Shown piece by piece: positions 6,763 through 16,163 of a stretch of DNA of 32,902 nucleotides. Made by a program: the position numbers and the translations under genes. Origin of the DNA: JAHJUB01 sp041653615 [NCBI: Candidatus Ratteibacteria bacterium] (lineage in GTDB: Bacteria > Ratteibacteria > UBA8468 > MWAK01); assembly GCA_041653615.1 (NCBI GenBank), contig JBAZEZ010000019.1, positions 1-32,902 on the forward strand, in the 5' to 3' direction. Each line of letters begins with the position of its first letter. Positions within the stretch are counted from its first letter, which is position 1. The notes under the pieces are model-generated. The model was given only the letters and a program-made list of their open reading frames with translations. It made no database searches and was not told where the DNA came from.

Positions 6763-8235
6763 TTACCCTATATTTTTCAGTCTTTTGCCGGCGGAGAACC
6801 AGGCGTCGCGGTTTTTGGGTTGGTAGGTGGACAGCGGAAAGGAATTACGGATGGTTTCGCGTCCTTCGGCAATGGAACCGATTTCGCCGGTCGCCAGGGC
6901 CTGGGTGATAATATTTCCGGCAGCAGTTGCCTCCACCGGTCCGGCCACCACATTAAGACCGGTTGCGTCCGCGGTAAACTGATTGAGCAGTTGGTTCTGG
7001 GAACCGCCGCCGACGACATGCAGAACTTCCACTTCTCCCCTCTCCGGAAAAAGCCGGTTAATCTCCCGGATAACCCGGCCGTAACGCAGGGCAAGACTCT
7101 CCAGGATAATACGAACAAACTGCGCTTTAGTCTCCGGAGCCTTCTGGCCAGTCTTTTCGCAAAACCGGACAATGGCCGCCGGCATATCCTCCGGCGCCAG
7201 GAAAGAAGGGTCGTCCGGATTGATAACCGCCAAAAAAGGCGGCGCGGATTCAGCCATCTTAGTCAGATCCGCGTATTCCATTTTTTCTCCCTCTTTCAAC
7301 CATTTACGGCGGCATTCCTGAAGCAGCCATAACCCGGTTACGTTCCTCAAAAACCGAATGGTTTGACCTACGCCACCCTCATTGGTAAAACCGGCTTTCC
7401 GGGCCACTTCATTTATCAAGGGATTTTCCAATTCTACACCTAACAAAGACCAGGTTCCGGAAGAAAGATAAGCAAACCGCTTGCCCTTTTGGGCCGGACA
7501 ACCCACCACGGCGGCAGCGGTATCATGGCTGGCGCCGGCAATCACCGGTACCCGCCCCAGCCCGGACTCTTCCGCCACCTTCTCCCGTAGATTTCCGATT
7601 ACGGTTCCGGAAGAAGTAACCGGGGGCATAATCTGAATCGGCAGGGATAATTTATTAAAGATGGTTTTTGCCCATTGACCGGTCCCCGGGTGCAGCAATT
7701 GAGAGGTGGTTGCCAAAGTGTATTCCTGCACTTTTTCGCCGGAGAGAAAAAAATGAAAAAGGTCTGCGGTCATCAGACAGGTCTGGCTGACGGAAAAGAG
7801 CGGCGAGCCGAAAAGGACCATGGCATACATCTGAAAAATGGTATTCAACTGCATAAATTGGATACCGGTCAGGCGATAGATTTCTTCCGGCGAAATCTTT
7901 TCGAAAGCCTTTGCCATTACCTCGTCGGTCCGGTGGTCCCGGTAGTGGTAGGGGTTCCCGAGCAAACTGTCGTTCTTGTCCAACAGCGCAAAATCAACCC
8001 CCCAGGAATCACAGCTGACGCCGGCTAGTTCCCGTCCGTATTTTTGGCGATAAATAGAGAGCGAATCTTTTATTTCGGAAAAAAGGTAGGGTGTATCCCA
8101 ATGCAAACCGTCGGGTAAAAGAACGGAACGGTTGGGGAACCGGTGTAAAACTTCAAGCTCCAGCCGATTCTTTTCCAACCGCCCCAGCACCGTCCGTCCG
8201 CTCTCCGCGCCCAGGTCAAACGCAAGGTAGTTCAT
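6763..8235 (-). CDS. rhaB: Rhamnulokinase
   Basis: The 490-residue product is a FGGY-family sugar kinase with the rhamnulokinase pattern: DLGAESGRTVLG at residues 7-18, LHWDTPYLFSEI, VSCDSWGVDFALLD, IAGASHDTAAAVVG and, near the C-terminus, VVGGGSQNQLLNQ followed by GPVEATAAGN. By family knowledge it phosphorylates L-rhamnulose with ATP, the second step of rhamnose catabolism, in the cytoplasm. Length fits the family (about 480-490). None of the other rhamnose genes (isomerase, aldolase, mutarotase) are in the window. The ATG at 8235 follows TATAAT by 8 nt and lacks a ribosome binding site. It is transcribed divergently from the TetR gene and ends about 100 nt before the sigma-factor start. 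Confidence 0.92.
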   Translation of the reverse strand: MNYLAFDLGAESGRTVLGRLEKNRLELEVLHRFPNRSVLLPDGLHWDTPYLFSEIKDSLSIYRQKYGRELAGVSCDSWGVDFALLDKNDSLLGNPYHYRDHRTDEVMAKAFEKISPEEIYRLTGIQFMQLNTIFQMYAMVLFGSPLFSVSQTCLMTADLFHFFLSGEKVQEYTLATTSQLLHPGTGQWAKTIFNKLSLPIQIMPPVTSSGTVIGNLREKVAEESGLGRVPVIAGASHDTAAAVVGCPAQKGKRFAYLSSGTWSLLGVELENPLINEVARKAGFTNEGGVGQTIRFLRNVTGLWLLQECRRKWLKEGEKMEYADLTKMAESAPPFLAVINPDDPSFLAPEDMPAAIVRFCEKTGQKAPETKAQFVRIILESLALRYGRVIREINRLFPERGEVEVLHVVGGGSQNQLLNQFTADATGLNVVAGPVEATAAGNIITQALATGEIGSIAEGRETIRNSFPLSTYQPKNRDAWFSAGKRLKNIG

Positions 8236-8243
8236 ATTGATTT

Positions 8244-8249
8244 ATTATA
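8244..8249 (-). promoter_or_regulatory. -10 box giving a predicted leaderless rhaB mRNA
   Basis: A perfect TATAAT on the minus strand ends 8 nt before the rhaB ATG, so the transcript should start at or next to the start codon. No good -35 match is present at 16-18 nt spacing. Confidence 0.55.
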
Positions 8250-8299
8250 CAACAACTCGGGTAAGATTGGAAAACGATATTGCGTCTCTATACGCAAAC

Positions 8300-8328
8300 T
8301 TGACGGAATAATTATAGTATGCTATATT
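8300..8328 (+). promoter_or_regulatory. Promoter of the TetR-RND operon
   Basis: TTGACG (8300-8305), a 17-nt spacer and TATATT (8323-8328) form a near-consensus sigma-70 promoter. The start site is expected near 8335, leaving a leader of about 28 nt with GAGGG before the ATG. Confidence 0.7.
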
Positions 8329-8344
8329 GTTAGTGTATACTATA
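8313..8344 (+). promoter_or_regulatory. Candidate TetR operator overlapping the promoter
   Basis: TATAGTA (8313-8319) and its reverse complement TACTATA (8338-8344) flank the -10 box, and an inner repeat TATAG-TATG-CTATA (8313-8326) covers it. Position and symmetry suit autorepression by the adjacent TetR protein; the assignment is inference. Confidence 0.45.
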
Positions 8345-8362
8345 AAAATAATGAGGGATGAG

Positions 8363-9022
8363 ATGGAAGTTGAAAAATATTCGTTAAGGGAGAAAAAACA
8401 CGCCAAGACGAAGATCGCAATAATGAATGCTTTTATTAAACGTTTGGAGAGAACCCGATTCGGCGATATATCCATCAGGGAGATATGTAAAAACATTGAA
8501 ATTTCAGAAGGCACCTTCTTTAATTATTTTTCCGAAAAAATTGACATTATTAATTATTATTCATACCTTATTTTTCTGAAAATATTCTGGAAAACGCAAA
8601 ATGAGGTTCCTCAAGGAAAATATCTTATTTCGATTGAAACCGTGTTCAAAAATGCGGCCGCAGAATTGAATAATATCAATATCACATACCAAATGATTTC
8701 CATCATACTCATGCAACGAGAAAAACCGAAGGCAGTTACTATCTCTAATATTGAAAAACATCTTATCTTTCCCGATTATGTTGGAATAGAGAACACTCCC
8801 GTAATCTTTATTGATGATTTTTTTGGAGTATGCTTAAAGGCAGCGCTTAAAAATGGAGAACTTCCTAAAAAAACAAACATTGATGATGTGCTGGTATCTT
8901 TAATGACAATATTAGCAGGTACTTTATTGGCGACCAAATTTAAAAACATTAAAGACAGGGAGTACCACTATATGCGTCAATTGAACCTCCTTTGGAAAGG
9001 ACTAGGAATAAAGAGACGGTGA
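8363..9022 (+). CDS. TetR/AcrR-family transcriptional regulator
   Basis: The 219-residue product has an N-terminal TetR DNA-binding domain: an opening helix (KTKIAIMNAFIKRLERTRF), then the helix-turn-helix ISIREICKNIEISEGTFFNYF followed by SEKIDIINYY, the typical end of the domain. The C-terminal ligand domain is not recognisable. The ATG at 8363 has GAGGG 5 nt upstream; the ATG at 8351 and a TTG at 8327 are less likely. By its position directly before the efflux genes it is probably the local repressor of the pump. The gene is much richer in A+T (about two thirds, by eye) than its neighbours, which suggests a separate history. It reads away from rhaB, and an operator-like repeat overlaps its promoter. 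Confidence 0.88.
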   Translation: MEVEKYSLREKKHAKTKIAIMNAFIKRLERTRFGDISIREICKNIEISEGTFFNYFSEKIDIINYYSYLIFLKIFWKTQNEVPQGKYLISIETVFKNAAAELNNINITYQMISIILMQREKPKAVTISNIEKHLIFPDYVGIENTPVIFIDDFFGVCLKAALKNGELPKKTNIDDVLVSLMTILAGTLLATKFKNIKDREYHYMRQLNLLWKGLGIKRR

Positions 9023-9081
9023 TGATAAGGGTGTATGGCAAACATTCACAATCATGCAATTTTACCTCACGGAGGCGTTAT

Positions 9082-10287
9082 ATGCGTATCAAATACGGCA
9101 GCAGGTTCATTATCACCATACAGGTTCTTGTCATCGGCCTGATTTTGATGACCGGTTGCGGAAAAACGAAAGAAGGCGCGGGTCCGCAGCCGGGCGGTGT
9201 TCCGGAAGTATCGGTGGTGATTATGCAGCCGGAGCGTGTAACAATTACCACGGAATTACCCGGACGAACGTCGGCTTTTCTGGTTGCCGAAGTCCGTCCC
9301 CAAGTGAACGGTATCGTGCAGAAACGTTTGTTTACCGAAGGGGGCAATGTTAAGCAAGGCGATATTCTTTACCAGATTGATTCCGCGCCCTACCAGGCGG
9401 CCTATGACAGCGCCGCTGCAGCGCTTGCCCGGGCAGAATCCGCTCTGTTGCCTCTTCGCCTGAGAGCCGAACGTTACAAGGAACTACTTGCCGTCAAAGC
9501 GGTCGGCCAGCAGGATTATGACGATGTGGTTGCCGTGATTAAACAGGGCGAAGCCGATGTCCAGTATTATAAAGCCGCAGTCGAATCCGCCCGTATCAAC
9601 CTGGGGTACACCCAAATCACCGCGCCGGTTACCGGTCGTATCGGCAGATCCAGCGTGACCGTGGGTGCACTTGCGACGGCGCACCAGGGTTCTGCTTTTG
9701 CAACCATTCAACAAATCAATCCGATTTATGTGGACGCGGTACAATCCAGCGCTGACCTGCTGCAGTTACGCCGGAACCTGGCGGCCGGACGGCTCAAGGA
9801 CGGCAGTCCCAACCAGACAAGGGCGAAGCTGCTTCTGGAAGACGGCACACCTTATCCCTTGGCCGGAAACCTGAATTTTTCCGATATCACCGTTGACCCG
9901 AACACCGGGTCGGTTACCCTCCGGATGCTTTTTCCGAATCCGCAACAGATACTGTTGCCGGGGATGTACGTACGTGCCGTTGTACAGGAAGGGGTAGCGG
10001 ACCGGGCGATTCTTGTTCCGCAGCAGGCGGTTTCGCGCGACGCAAAAGGGATCCCGACGGCAATGGTGCTGAATAACTCCGGCATGGTCGAACAGCGCGT
10101 GTTGAAAATTGACCGCGCTATCGGTAATAAATGGATGGTCAGTGAAGGACTGAAGCAGGGAGACCGGGTGATTATCGAAGGGCTGCAAAGGATACAAGCG
10201 GGTTCTCCGGCCAAGGTTGCGACGTCGGCAGCAAAAACCGGCGCGGTTTCGCCTTCGGATAAAACTATTCCTGTCGCCGCAAAGTAA
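9082..10287 (+). CDS. RND efflux periplasmic adaptor lipoprotein (AcrA/MexA type)
   Basis: The 401-residue product starts with a lipoprotein signal ending in the lipobox LMTG-C (residues about 23-27). Then come the membrane-fusion-protein blocks: a lipoyl half (VRPQVNGIVQKRLFTEGGNVKQGDILYQID), a helical hairpin, the second lipoyl half (YTQITAPVTGRIGRSSVTVGALA), a beta-barrel (LLEDGTPYPLAGNLNFSDITVDPNTGSVTLRM) and the proximal domain. By family knowledge it links the inner-membrane pump to the outer-membrane channel. I chose the ATG at 9082 because GGAGG lies 6 nt upstream and the lipoprotein signal begins there; upstream in-frame starts would mask it. It is the first structural gene of the pump operon, 59 nt after the regulator. 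Confidence 0.93.
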   Translation: MRIKYGSRFIITIQVLVIGLILMTGCGKTKEGAGPQPGGVPEVSVVIMQPERVTITTELPGRTSAFLVAEVRPQVNGIVQKRLFTEGGNVKQGDILYQIDSAPYQAAYDSAAAALARAESALLPLRLRAERYKELLAVKAVGQQDYDDVVAVIKQGEADVQYYKAAVESARINLGYTQITAPVTGRIGRSSVTVGALATAHQGSAFATIQQINPIYVDAVQSSADLLQLRRNLAAGRLKDGSPNQTRAKLLLEDGTPYPLAGNLNFSDITVDPNTGSVTLRMLFPNPQQILLPGMYVRAVVQEGVADRAILVPQQAVSRDAKGIPTAMVLNNSGMVEQRVLKIDRAIGNKWMVSEGLKQGDRVIIEGLQRIQAGSPAKVATSAAKTGAVSPSDKTIPVAAK

Positions 10288-10299
10288 AGGAGAAATTTC

Positions 10300-13200
10300 A
10301 TGATTAATTATTTTATCGACCGTCCTATTTTTGCGTGGGTTATCGCCATTGTTATAATGCTGGCGGGTATCCTGGCGATTAAGACCCTGCCGGTTGCCCA
10401 GTATCCGGCGATTGCCCCGCCGGCGATTTCCATTGACGCTTATTACTCGGGGGCATCTGCAAAAACAACCGAAAACACCGTCACCCAGATTATCGAGCAG
10501 AAGATGACGGGTCTTAACAATCTGCTCTATTTTTCTTCCAGCAGTGACGCGGGCGGTCACGGGTCCCTCACCTTGAACTTTGAACCGGGCACCGATCCCG
10601 ATATCGCCTGGGCCAAGGTGCAAAATAAGCTGGAACTTGCCAAGCCTCTCCTGCCCCAGTCCGTTCAGCAGTCGGGTCTCAGCGTGTACAAGGCAACTCG
10701 AAACATTTTTATGATTATCGGGATTATTTCCGAAGGCGGAAGTATGAACGGCGAAGATTTGCAAGATTATATTTCTTCAAACCTTGAAACCGTGTTGAGC
10801 CGCGTGGAAGGCGTCGGTGAAGTAATGTCTTTCGGAGGGCAGTACGCCATGAGGATATGGCTGAATCCCGACAAGATGGTAGGTTTCAACCTGACGCCGA
10901 GCGATATAAAACAAGCCGTATCAGTTTATAACGTCCAGGTTTCCGCCGGGCAGCTCGGCGGGCTGCCGGCCGTGGAAAACCAGCAATTGAATGCGACGGT
11001 CAACGTTCAGGATATGCTCCAGACCCCCGAACAGTTCGGTGAAATTCCCATTCGCATCAACAGCGACGGTTCAACCGTGCGTCTCCGGGATGTCGCCCGG
11101 ATAGAGATAGGGGGTGAGTCGTATGAAGCTAACCCTGAATATAACGGCCATCCCATGGGCGCGATGATTATCAGGCTTGCCTCCAACGCCAATGCCTTGG
11201 ATACCTCCAGGGCCGTCAAGGCAAAAATGAACGAATTATCGCGGTATTTTCCCCAGGGATTGAAGGTGGTCTATCCGTATGAAACCACACCCTTTGTGTC
11301 GGTGGCAATCAGGGAAGTGGTCAAGACCCTCTTTATGGCCATTCTGCTTGTTTTTCTGGTCATGTTTCTCTTTTTGGGGAACTTCCGCGCTACGCTGATT
11401 CCCACCATCGCCGTGCCGGTGGTTCTCCTCGGAACATTTGCGATATTGAAATATGCCGGTATGTCCATCAATATGCTCACCATGTTTGCGATGGTGCTGG
11501 CCATCGGCCTCTTGGTAGATGATGCAATCGTGGTAATCGAGAACGTGGAGCGGATCATGCACGACGAGGGGCTTTCGCCGAAAGAGGCGACTCGCAAATC
11601 CATGGGGCAGATTACCGGGGCGTTGATTGGTATCGGCATGGTGCTGGCAGCGATATTTTTGCCGATGGCGTTTTTCGGCGGTTCCACTGGGGTCATCTAC
11701 CGTCAGTTCTCCATTACCATCGCCGCCGCCATGCTGCTTTCGGTGCTGGTGGCTTTATTTCTCACCCCGGCCCTTTGCGCTACCATGCTCAAGCCCGTGG
11801 CCAAGGGGCATGAGGCTGCGGAAAGCGGTTTCTTTCTGACCCGTCCCTTTTTGCTCTGGTTTGACCGTGTCTTCTACCGGGCCAGGGACCGTTACCAGGC
11901 AATGGTGGGACGGATTCTTAACAAGAGCGTACGCTACATTATCGTTTATCTTCTGATTGTGGCGGGGACCGGTTATCTGTTTCTGCGCATGCCTACTTCA
12001 TACCTGCCGGACGAGGACCAGGGTATGCTGATGGCGCAGGTCCAACTTCCCGCCAACGCAACGATCGCACAAACAAACAAGGTGATGAAGGCGGTGCAGA
12101 ACTATTTTCTTATTGAGCAGAAAGATGCCGTGGAGGCGTGCATGACAGTTTCAGGGTTCACCATGGGTGGTACCGGACAGAATGGCGGCATGGCCTTCAT
12201 CAAACTTAAGGACTGGGATTTACGTAAAAGTCCGGATCTTAAAGTGAATACAATTGCACGCAGGGCCATGGGCGTTCTTTTCCAAAGGCGCGATGCCATG
12301 ATTTATACCTTTGCCCCGCCGGCTATCCTCGAGTTGGGTAACGGGCAAGGATTCGATTTTCAGTTGCAGGACCGGGCCGGACTCGGGCACGAGCAATTGA
12401 TGGCCGCCCGCAATCAACTGCTGGGCATGGCGGCGCAAGATCCGGACCTTATGGCGGTGCGCCCTAATGGAATGGAAGACCGGTCGGAATACAACGTGAA
12501 TATTAACTGGGAACGGGCCGGCGTTCAGGGCGTCTCTGTTTCTGATATCAACAACACGCTTGCCAGCGCTTGGGGCGGCGCCTACGTGAATGACTTTATC
12601 AACAACGGGCGGGTAAAACGGGTTTATATGCAGTCCGAGGCGGATTTCCGTATGCAACCAGAAGATCTGAAAAAGTGGTATGTGCGCAACAAAACCGGAA
12701 ATATGGTTCCTTTTTCCGCTTTTGCTGACGGGGAATGGACGTATGGTTCTCCGAGTTTGACACGTTACAATGCCTTTCCTTCCGTTAACATAACGGGAGA
12801 GCCGGCGCTCGGAAAGAGTACCGGGGACGCGATGAAAGCGATGGAAAAAATAGTCTCGAAATTACCCAAAGGCATCGGTTTCGAATGGACCGGGCTTTCT
12901 TTGCAGGAGCGTATGGCTAATACTCAAGCCCCGGTGTTGTACGCCATTTCCGTCCTGGTCATTTTCCTCTGTCTCGCCGCTTTATATGAGAGCTGGTCCA
13001 TTCCGTTCGCGATTCTGCTGGTTCTGCCCCTGGGTGTTTTCGGTGCGGTGATGGCTACCAAGTTCCGCGGTTTGGCCAACGACGTCTATTTTCAAATCGG
13101 CCTGCTTACCACCATCGGATTGACGGCTAAAAATGCCATTCTGATAATTCAGTTTGCCAAGGAGCGGATGGAACGCGGCGCCGGTCTGGTAGAGGCCACG

Positions 13201-13482
13201 CTGGAAGCGGCGCATTTGCGGCTCCGCCCGATTTTAATGACATCCCTGGCGTTTATCCTTGGTGTACTTCCTTTGGCGATTAATACCGGCGCCGGAGCCG
13301 CCGCTCAAAACGCCATCGGTACCGGTGTCGTGGGAGGGATGCTGTCGGCCACGGTTATCGCCATTTTCTATATTCCGCTTTTTCTTGTTGTGGTAACAAA
13401 GATATTCAATAAAAAGCGTCCGGTTCCAATATCTGAACCTGAAAACAATCCTGATTCCACCGCTCCTTCAGAAAGGGGATAA
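10300..13482 (+). CDS. RND multidrug efflux permease (AcrB/MexB, HAE1 family)
   Basis: The 1060-residue protein has the full length and layout of HAE1 pumps: an N-terminal membrane helix after [17 protein letters not shown], two large periplasmic loops, and twelve membrane helices. The proton-relay Asp407-Asp408 pair is present in [19 protein letters not shown], and the relay Lys is at residue 944 in [17 protein letters not shown]. Other family blocks are [17 protein letters not shown] and [21 protein letters not shown]. It exports drugs or other hydrophobic compounds using the proton gradient. AGGAG precedes the ATG, which is 12 nt after the adaptor stop. The gene is intact with all relay residues; substrate range cannot be read from sequence. 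Confidence 0.96.
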   Translation: MINYFIDRPIFAWVIAIVIMLAGILAIKTLPVAQYPAIAPPAISIDAYYSGASAKTTENTVTQIIEQKMTGLNNLLYFSSSSDAGGHGSLTLNFEPGTDPDIAWAKVQNKLELAKPLLPQSVQQSGLSVYKATRNIFMIIGIISEGGSMNGEDLQDYISSNLETVLSRVEGVGEVMSFGGQYAMRIWLNPDKMVGFNLTPSDIKQAVSVYNVQVSAGQLGGLPAVENQQLNATVNVQDMLQTPEQFGEIPIRINSDGSTVRLRDVARIEIGGESYEANPEYNGHPMGAMIIRLASNANALDTSRAVKAKMNELSRYFPQGLKVVYPYETTPFVSVAIREVVKTLFMAILLVFLVMFLFLGNFRATLIPTIAVPVVLLGTFAILKYAGMSINMLTMFAMVLAIGLLVDDAIVVIENVERIMHDEGLSPKEATRKSMGQITGALIGIGMVLAAIFLPMAFFGGSTGVIYRQFSITIAAAMLLSVLVALFLTPALCATMLKPVAKGHEAAESGFFLTRPFLLWFDRVFYRARDRYQAMVGRILNKSVRYIIVYLLIVAGTGYLFLRMPTSYLPDEDQGMLMAQVQLPANATIAQTNKVMKAVQNYFLIEQKDAVEACMTVSGFTMGGTGQNGGMAFIKLKDWDLRKSPDLKVNTIARRAMGVLFQRRDAMIYTFAPPAILELGNGQGFDFQLQDRAGLGHEQLMAARNQLLGMAAQDPDLMAVRPNGMEDRSEYNVNINWERAGVQGVSVSDINNTLASAWGGAYVNDFINNGRVKRVYMQSEADFRMQPEDLKKWYVRNKTGNMVPFSAFADGEWTYGSPSLTRYNAFPSVNITGEPALGKSTGDAMKAMEKIVSKLPKGIGFEWTGLSLQERMANTQAPVLYAISVLVIFLCLAALYESWSIPFAILLVLPLGVFGAVMATKFRGLANDVYFQIGLLTTIGLTAKNAILIIQFAKERMERGAGLVEATLEAAHLRLRPILMTSLAFILGVLPLAINTGAGAAAQNAIGTGVVGGMLSATVIAIFYIPLFLVVVTKIFNKKRPVPISEPENNPDSTAPSERG

Positions 13483-13484
13483 TT

Positions 13485-14918
13485 ATGACACGAAACGCGT
13501 TGTCAATCATTTTTATTCTTATTTGTCTGGCCGGGTGCTCGACTCTGGCTCCCAAGTATAGCCAGCCTGAGGCGCCTGTTCCCGCCCAATGGCCGGAAGG
13601 TTCCGCGTCTAAAGTAACTGCCGGCAGCCAGGCCGCGAACATCGGGTGGCGCGAGTTTTATGTCGACGAACAGTTACAGAAGGTTATCGCTCTTGCGCTC
13701 GAAAACAACCGGGACCTGCGTACGGCGGCGCTCAACATCGAAAAAGCGCGGGCATTGTACCGGATACAACGCGCCGAACTTTTTCCCACGGTAAGCGCGA
13801 CTGGACTTGCAAGCAGACAGCACTTGCCTGGCGAAGTTGCCGGAACCCCGAAGGATGTGACTATCGAGCAGGATAGCGTCAGCCTTGGAGTCAGCACTTG
13901 GGAAATAGACTTTTTCGGACGTGTTCGAAGCCTGAAGGAGAGTGCGCTGGAGCAGTATCTTGCCACCGAGCAGGCTCGACGAAGCGCGCAAATCTCGCTT
14001 GTGGCTGAGGTTGCCAATGTATACATGACCCTTGCAATCGACCGTGAGGATTTGCAGCTTGCCGAGGAGACCCTTGAAAATCAAAAAGCCTCGTACGACC
14101 TTATTCAGCGCCGCTTCAAAAGCGGCATCTCCTCCGAGATCGACCCCCTTCAAGCCCGGACCAGGATAGAATCTGCGCGTGTGGACGTCGCCAGGTACAC
14201 CGGCCAGGTGGTCCTTGATGAAAACGCGCTGAATCTTTTGACCGGTTCGAAGGTTCCACCCGAACTGTTGCCCGGCAGGCTGGAGACCGGCATGACGCGT
14301 AACGATATTATCGCCGGATTGCCCTCCGAAGTTTTGTTGCGTCGACCCGATATTCTCCAGGCCGAGAACCAGCTCAAGGCCGCCAACGCCAATATCGGCG
14401 CCGCGCGGGCAGCCTTCTTCCCGCGCATTGCCCTCACCGGCAGTGCAGGTACCATTGGTGTCGAACTCTCCGACCTTTTTAAATCCGGATCGAACACCTG
14501 GACTTTCGCGCCGCAAATCGTTCTTCCGATTTTTGATTCCGGCGCAAGAAAAGCAAATCTCAAGGCGGCACAGGTTGATTTTAAAATATACCTTGCCCGG
14601 TACGAGAAGGTTGTTCAATCGGCTTTTAAAGAAGTGGCGGATGCTCTTTCTCAACGGGTCACCCTGGATGCTCAATTAGCGGCGCAGGAATCACTCGTTC
14701 AAGCTTCCCGGGAGGTTTTTCGCCTTGCCGGCGCTCGTTATGAACACGGGATTGACAGTTATTTAAGCATTCTTGATGCGCAGCGCTCTCTTTATGCCGC
14801 ACAACAGGGACTTCTCGCCATACGTCTTGCGAAGAGCGCAAATCTGGTGACGCTTTACAAGGTGTTGGGCGGTGGTGCCAGCCAGAGCTCTCCCCCAAAA
14901 ACCGGACAATCCCGATAA
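13485..14918 (+). CDS. Outer-membrane efflux lipoprotein (NodT/OprM family)
   Basis: The 477-residue product has a lipoprotein signal (LICLAG-C, residue about 18), then two copies of the TolC-like outer-membrane-efflux domain. Typical blocks are NNRDLRTAALNIEKARALYRI, TWEIDFFGRVRSL, EVANVYMTLAIDREDL, LLRRPDILQAENQLKAANANIGAARAAFFP, FDSGARKANLKAAQ and the final LDAQRSLYAAQQGLLA. By family knowledge it forms the trimeric channel that completes the tripartite pump. It begins 2 nt after the permease stop with AGGGG upstream, so the three pump genes are tightly coupled. About 55 nt separate its end from the ATP synthase operon, and I see no strong terminator between them. Confidence 0.94.
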   Translation: MTRNALSIIFILICLAGCSTLAPKYSQPEAPVPAQWPEGSASKVTAGSQAANIGWREFYVDEQLQKVIALALENNRDLRTAALNIEKARALYRIQRAELFPTVSATGLASRQHLPGEVAGTPKDVTIEQDSVSLGVSTWEIDFFGRVRSLKESALEQYLATEQARRSAQISLVAEVANVYMTLAIDREDLQLAEETLENQKASYDLIQRRFKSGISSEIDPLQARTRIESARVDVARYTGQVVLDENALNLLTGSKVPPELLPGRLETGMTRNDIIAGLPSEVLLRRPDILQAENQLKAANANIGAARAAFFPRIALTGSAGTIGVELSDLFKSGSNTWTFAPQIVLPIFDSGARKANLKAAQVDFKIYLARYEKVVQSAFKEVADALSQRVTLDAQLAAQESLVQASREVFRLAGARYEHGIDSYLSILDAQRSLYAAQQGLLAIRLAKSANLVTLYKVLGGGASQSSPPKTGQSR

Positions 14919-14973
14919 AACGTAGTTTGGCATACCGGAACACCCATAGATTTTTTGACTTAAACCCGCCTCA

Positions 14974-15219
14974 ATGGTAAGATTTAACGATACTACCGTG
15001 GAGCGATTCATTGGAAAAAAAGGGTCTGAAATCGGCCCGGTCTGGGCGGTTGCTTCGCTGGGCATCACCATGGTGGCGTGTACCGCAATCGGCCTGATAA
15101 TCGGCCTTTTTCTGGATAAATACTTGAAAACCGGTTCGGTTCTCACCATCATCTTTTTCGTGCTGGGGATTGCCGCCGGCATAAAACAGGTGATAAAAGA
15201 ATTAAGCCGAAAACAGTGA
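14974..15219 (+). CDS. AtpZ/AtpI-family ATP synthase-associated membrane protein
   Basis: This 81-residue protein has two membrane helices (about residues 23-43 and 53-72) separated by DKYLKTGS, and a basic C-terminus. That is the AtpZ/AtpI pattern: short proteins encoded at the head of ATP synthase operons, thought to help c-ring assembly or Mg/Ca transport. The ATG at 14974 has no Shine-Dalgarno sequence; a GTG at 14998 is an alternative. A TTGACT box at 14955 with TAAGAT at 14978 would place a start site inside the first codons, so the promoter is unclear. Position directly before atpB supports the call. Confidence 0.8.
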   Translation: MVRFNDTTVERFIGKKGSEIGPVWAVASLGITMVACTAIGLIIGLFLDKYLKTGSVLTIIFFVLGIAAGIKQVIKELSRKQ

Positions 15220-15226
15220 ATAATCC

Positions 15227-15298
15227 GTCATCCTGAGCCGGGGTTGCGAAGGATCTCGCATTAAGGAGGAGATTCTTCGGCTAACGCCTCAGAATGAT
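15227..15298 (+). repeat. Dispersed palindromic repeat, family A, copy 1
   Basis: The 72-nt element reads GTCATCCTGAGC... GCGAAGGATCTC ... GAGATTCTTCGGC ... CTCAGAATGAT, so its halves are inverted, imperfect copies of each other. The reverse complement matches copy 2 at 32628-32700 closely. I recognise the 'TCATCCTGAG...GAAGGATCT' pattern as an intergenic palindrome seen in many unrelated environmental bacteria. It occupies nearly the whole gap between atpI/Z and atpB. Its end merges into TATAAA, 9 nt before the atpB ATG. Confidence 0.85.
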
Positions 15299-15312
15299 AT
15301 AAAATACAAATT

Positions 15313-16041
15313 ATGGGACTCGTTCCTGAAGGCATCGAATATCACCTCGGCTCTCTGCCGACTCCGCTGTTGATGACCTGGGTTGCCTGGGCGGTAATAG
15401 CCGGCATCTCCATTACGGCCGCGAAAAGAGCGCGCCTGGTTCCCGGCAAATTACAAATGGCGTGTGAGATGTGTTTCAGTTACGTCTACCGCCTCTCCGA
15501 CGAAATGATTGGCCCGGCCGCCCCGCATTATTACCCCCTTTTCCTGGGAATATTCATCTCCATTCTGGTAAGCAACCTGCTGGGGTTGATTCCGGGTTTG
15601 ATTTCGCCCACCTCTGACCCGAACACCACCTTTGCCTTATCAATCCTGGTCTTTCTCTATTACAACATTGAAGGCGTGCGGCGAAAAGGCGCCGGCTACT
15701 TCCGCCATTTTTTCGGACCGCCTCTGCCCTGGTACCTCTTCCCGGTCAGAATTTTGCTCTTCATCATCGAAACAATCAGTTCTTTTGCCCGGCCGTTTTC
15801 CCTGGGATTCCGGCTTTTCTGCAATATCTTCGCTAAAGAGATGCTCCTGGGTTTTCTGGCGTTTTTGGTGGTTAGTTTTTTCCTGAGTCCGGGAATAATA
15901 GTTAAAACGCTGACCCTGATGCCCCTGATGCTTCGACCGGTCATTGTTCTGCTGGGTCTCTTTATCGGCGTAATTCAAGCGTTGATATTTTTACTCTTGT
16001 CCATTTCCTACGTGGCCGGCGCAATCGGAACGGAGGAATAA
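15313..16041 (+). CDS. atpB: F0 ATP synthase subunit a
   Basis: The 242-residue protein is predicted to have five to six membrane helices. The essential Arg (residue 167) sits in FSLGFRLFCNIFAKEML, and the last helix reads IGVIQALIFLLLSISYVAGAI, both family signatures. Subunit a forms the two half-channels that pass ions to the c-ring. The start is the ATG at 15313: no Shine-Dalgarno sequence is at a usable distance, and the perfect AAGGAGG inside the upstream repeat is more than 40 nt away. A TATAAA lies 9 nt before the ATG, so a second, leaderless transcript is conceivable. It is separated from atpE by another palindromic stretch. Confidence 0.94.
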   Translation: MGLVPEGIEYHLGSLPTPLLMTWVAWAVIAGISITAAKRARLVPGKLQMACEMCFSYVYRLSDEMIGPAAPHYYPLFLGIFISILVSNLLGLIPGLISPTSDPNTTFALSILVFLYYNIEGVRRKGAGYFRHFFGPPLPWYLFPVRILLFIIETISSFARPFSLGFRLFCNIFAKEMLLGFLAFLVVSFFLSPGIIVKTLTLMPLMLRPVIVLLGLFIGVIQALIFLLLSISYVAGAIGTEE

Positions 16042-16044
16042 AAA

Positions 16045-16141
16045 GGTCACCTTCGCGCAAGGCTATGGCGACCAAAAAGCCCATCTTCGCAATACGGACG
16101 CTTCGCTAACGGGCGGCTTCGCCGCCACTTGGCGTCCTTGC
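16045..16141 (+). repeat. GC-rich nested palindromes between atpB and atpE
   Basis: Two units are visible. The first pairs GGTCACC (16045-16051) with GGCGACC (16067-16073). The second has an outer stem of GCAA plus GGACGC (16089-16101) with GCGTCC plus TTGC (16132-16141), and a strong inner hairpin GGCGGC-TTC-GCCGCC (16112-16126). No T-run follows, so it is not a standard terminator. The ideal ribosome binding site AAAGGAGGT of atpE comes after it. Confidence 0.7.
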
Positions 16142-16163
16142 TACGACGGGCAAAGGAGGTAAC

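Noticed and set aside
8245-8514. 89-aa minus-strand ORF overlapping the TetR start
   Set aside because: It covers the TetR promoter and HTH region on the other strand; no domain, low-complexity composition.
13674-14675. 333-aa minus-strand ORF
   Set aside because: Lies wholly antisense to the outer-membrane efflux gene and has no recognisable domain; a shadow of codon bias. The same holds for the 332-aa ORF at 9766-10764 across the adaptor and pump genes.
14955-14983. TTGACT-N17-TAAGAT as the main atp promoter
   Set aside because: The start site would fall inside the atpI/Z coding region after its ATG; possible only if the GTG at 14998 is the true start, so not annotated.
16045-16141. Intrinsic terminator between atpB and atpE
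   Set aside because: The GGCGGC/GCCGCC hairpin has no T-run on either strand at the correct side and lies within an operon.
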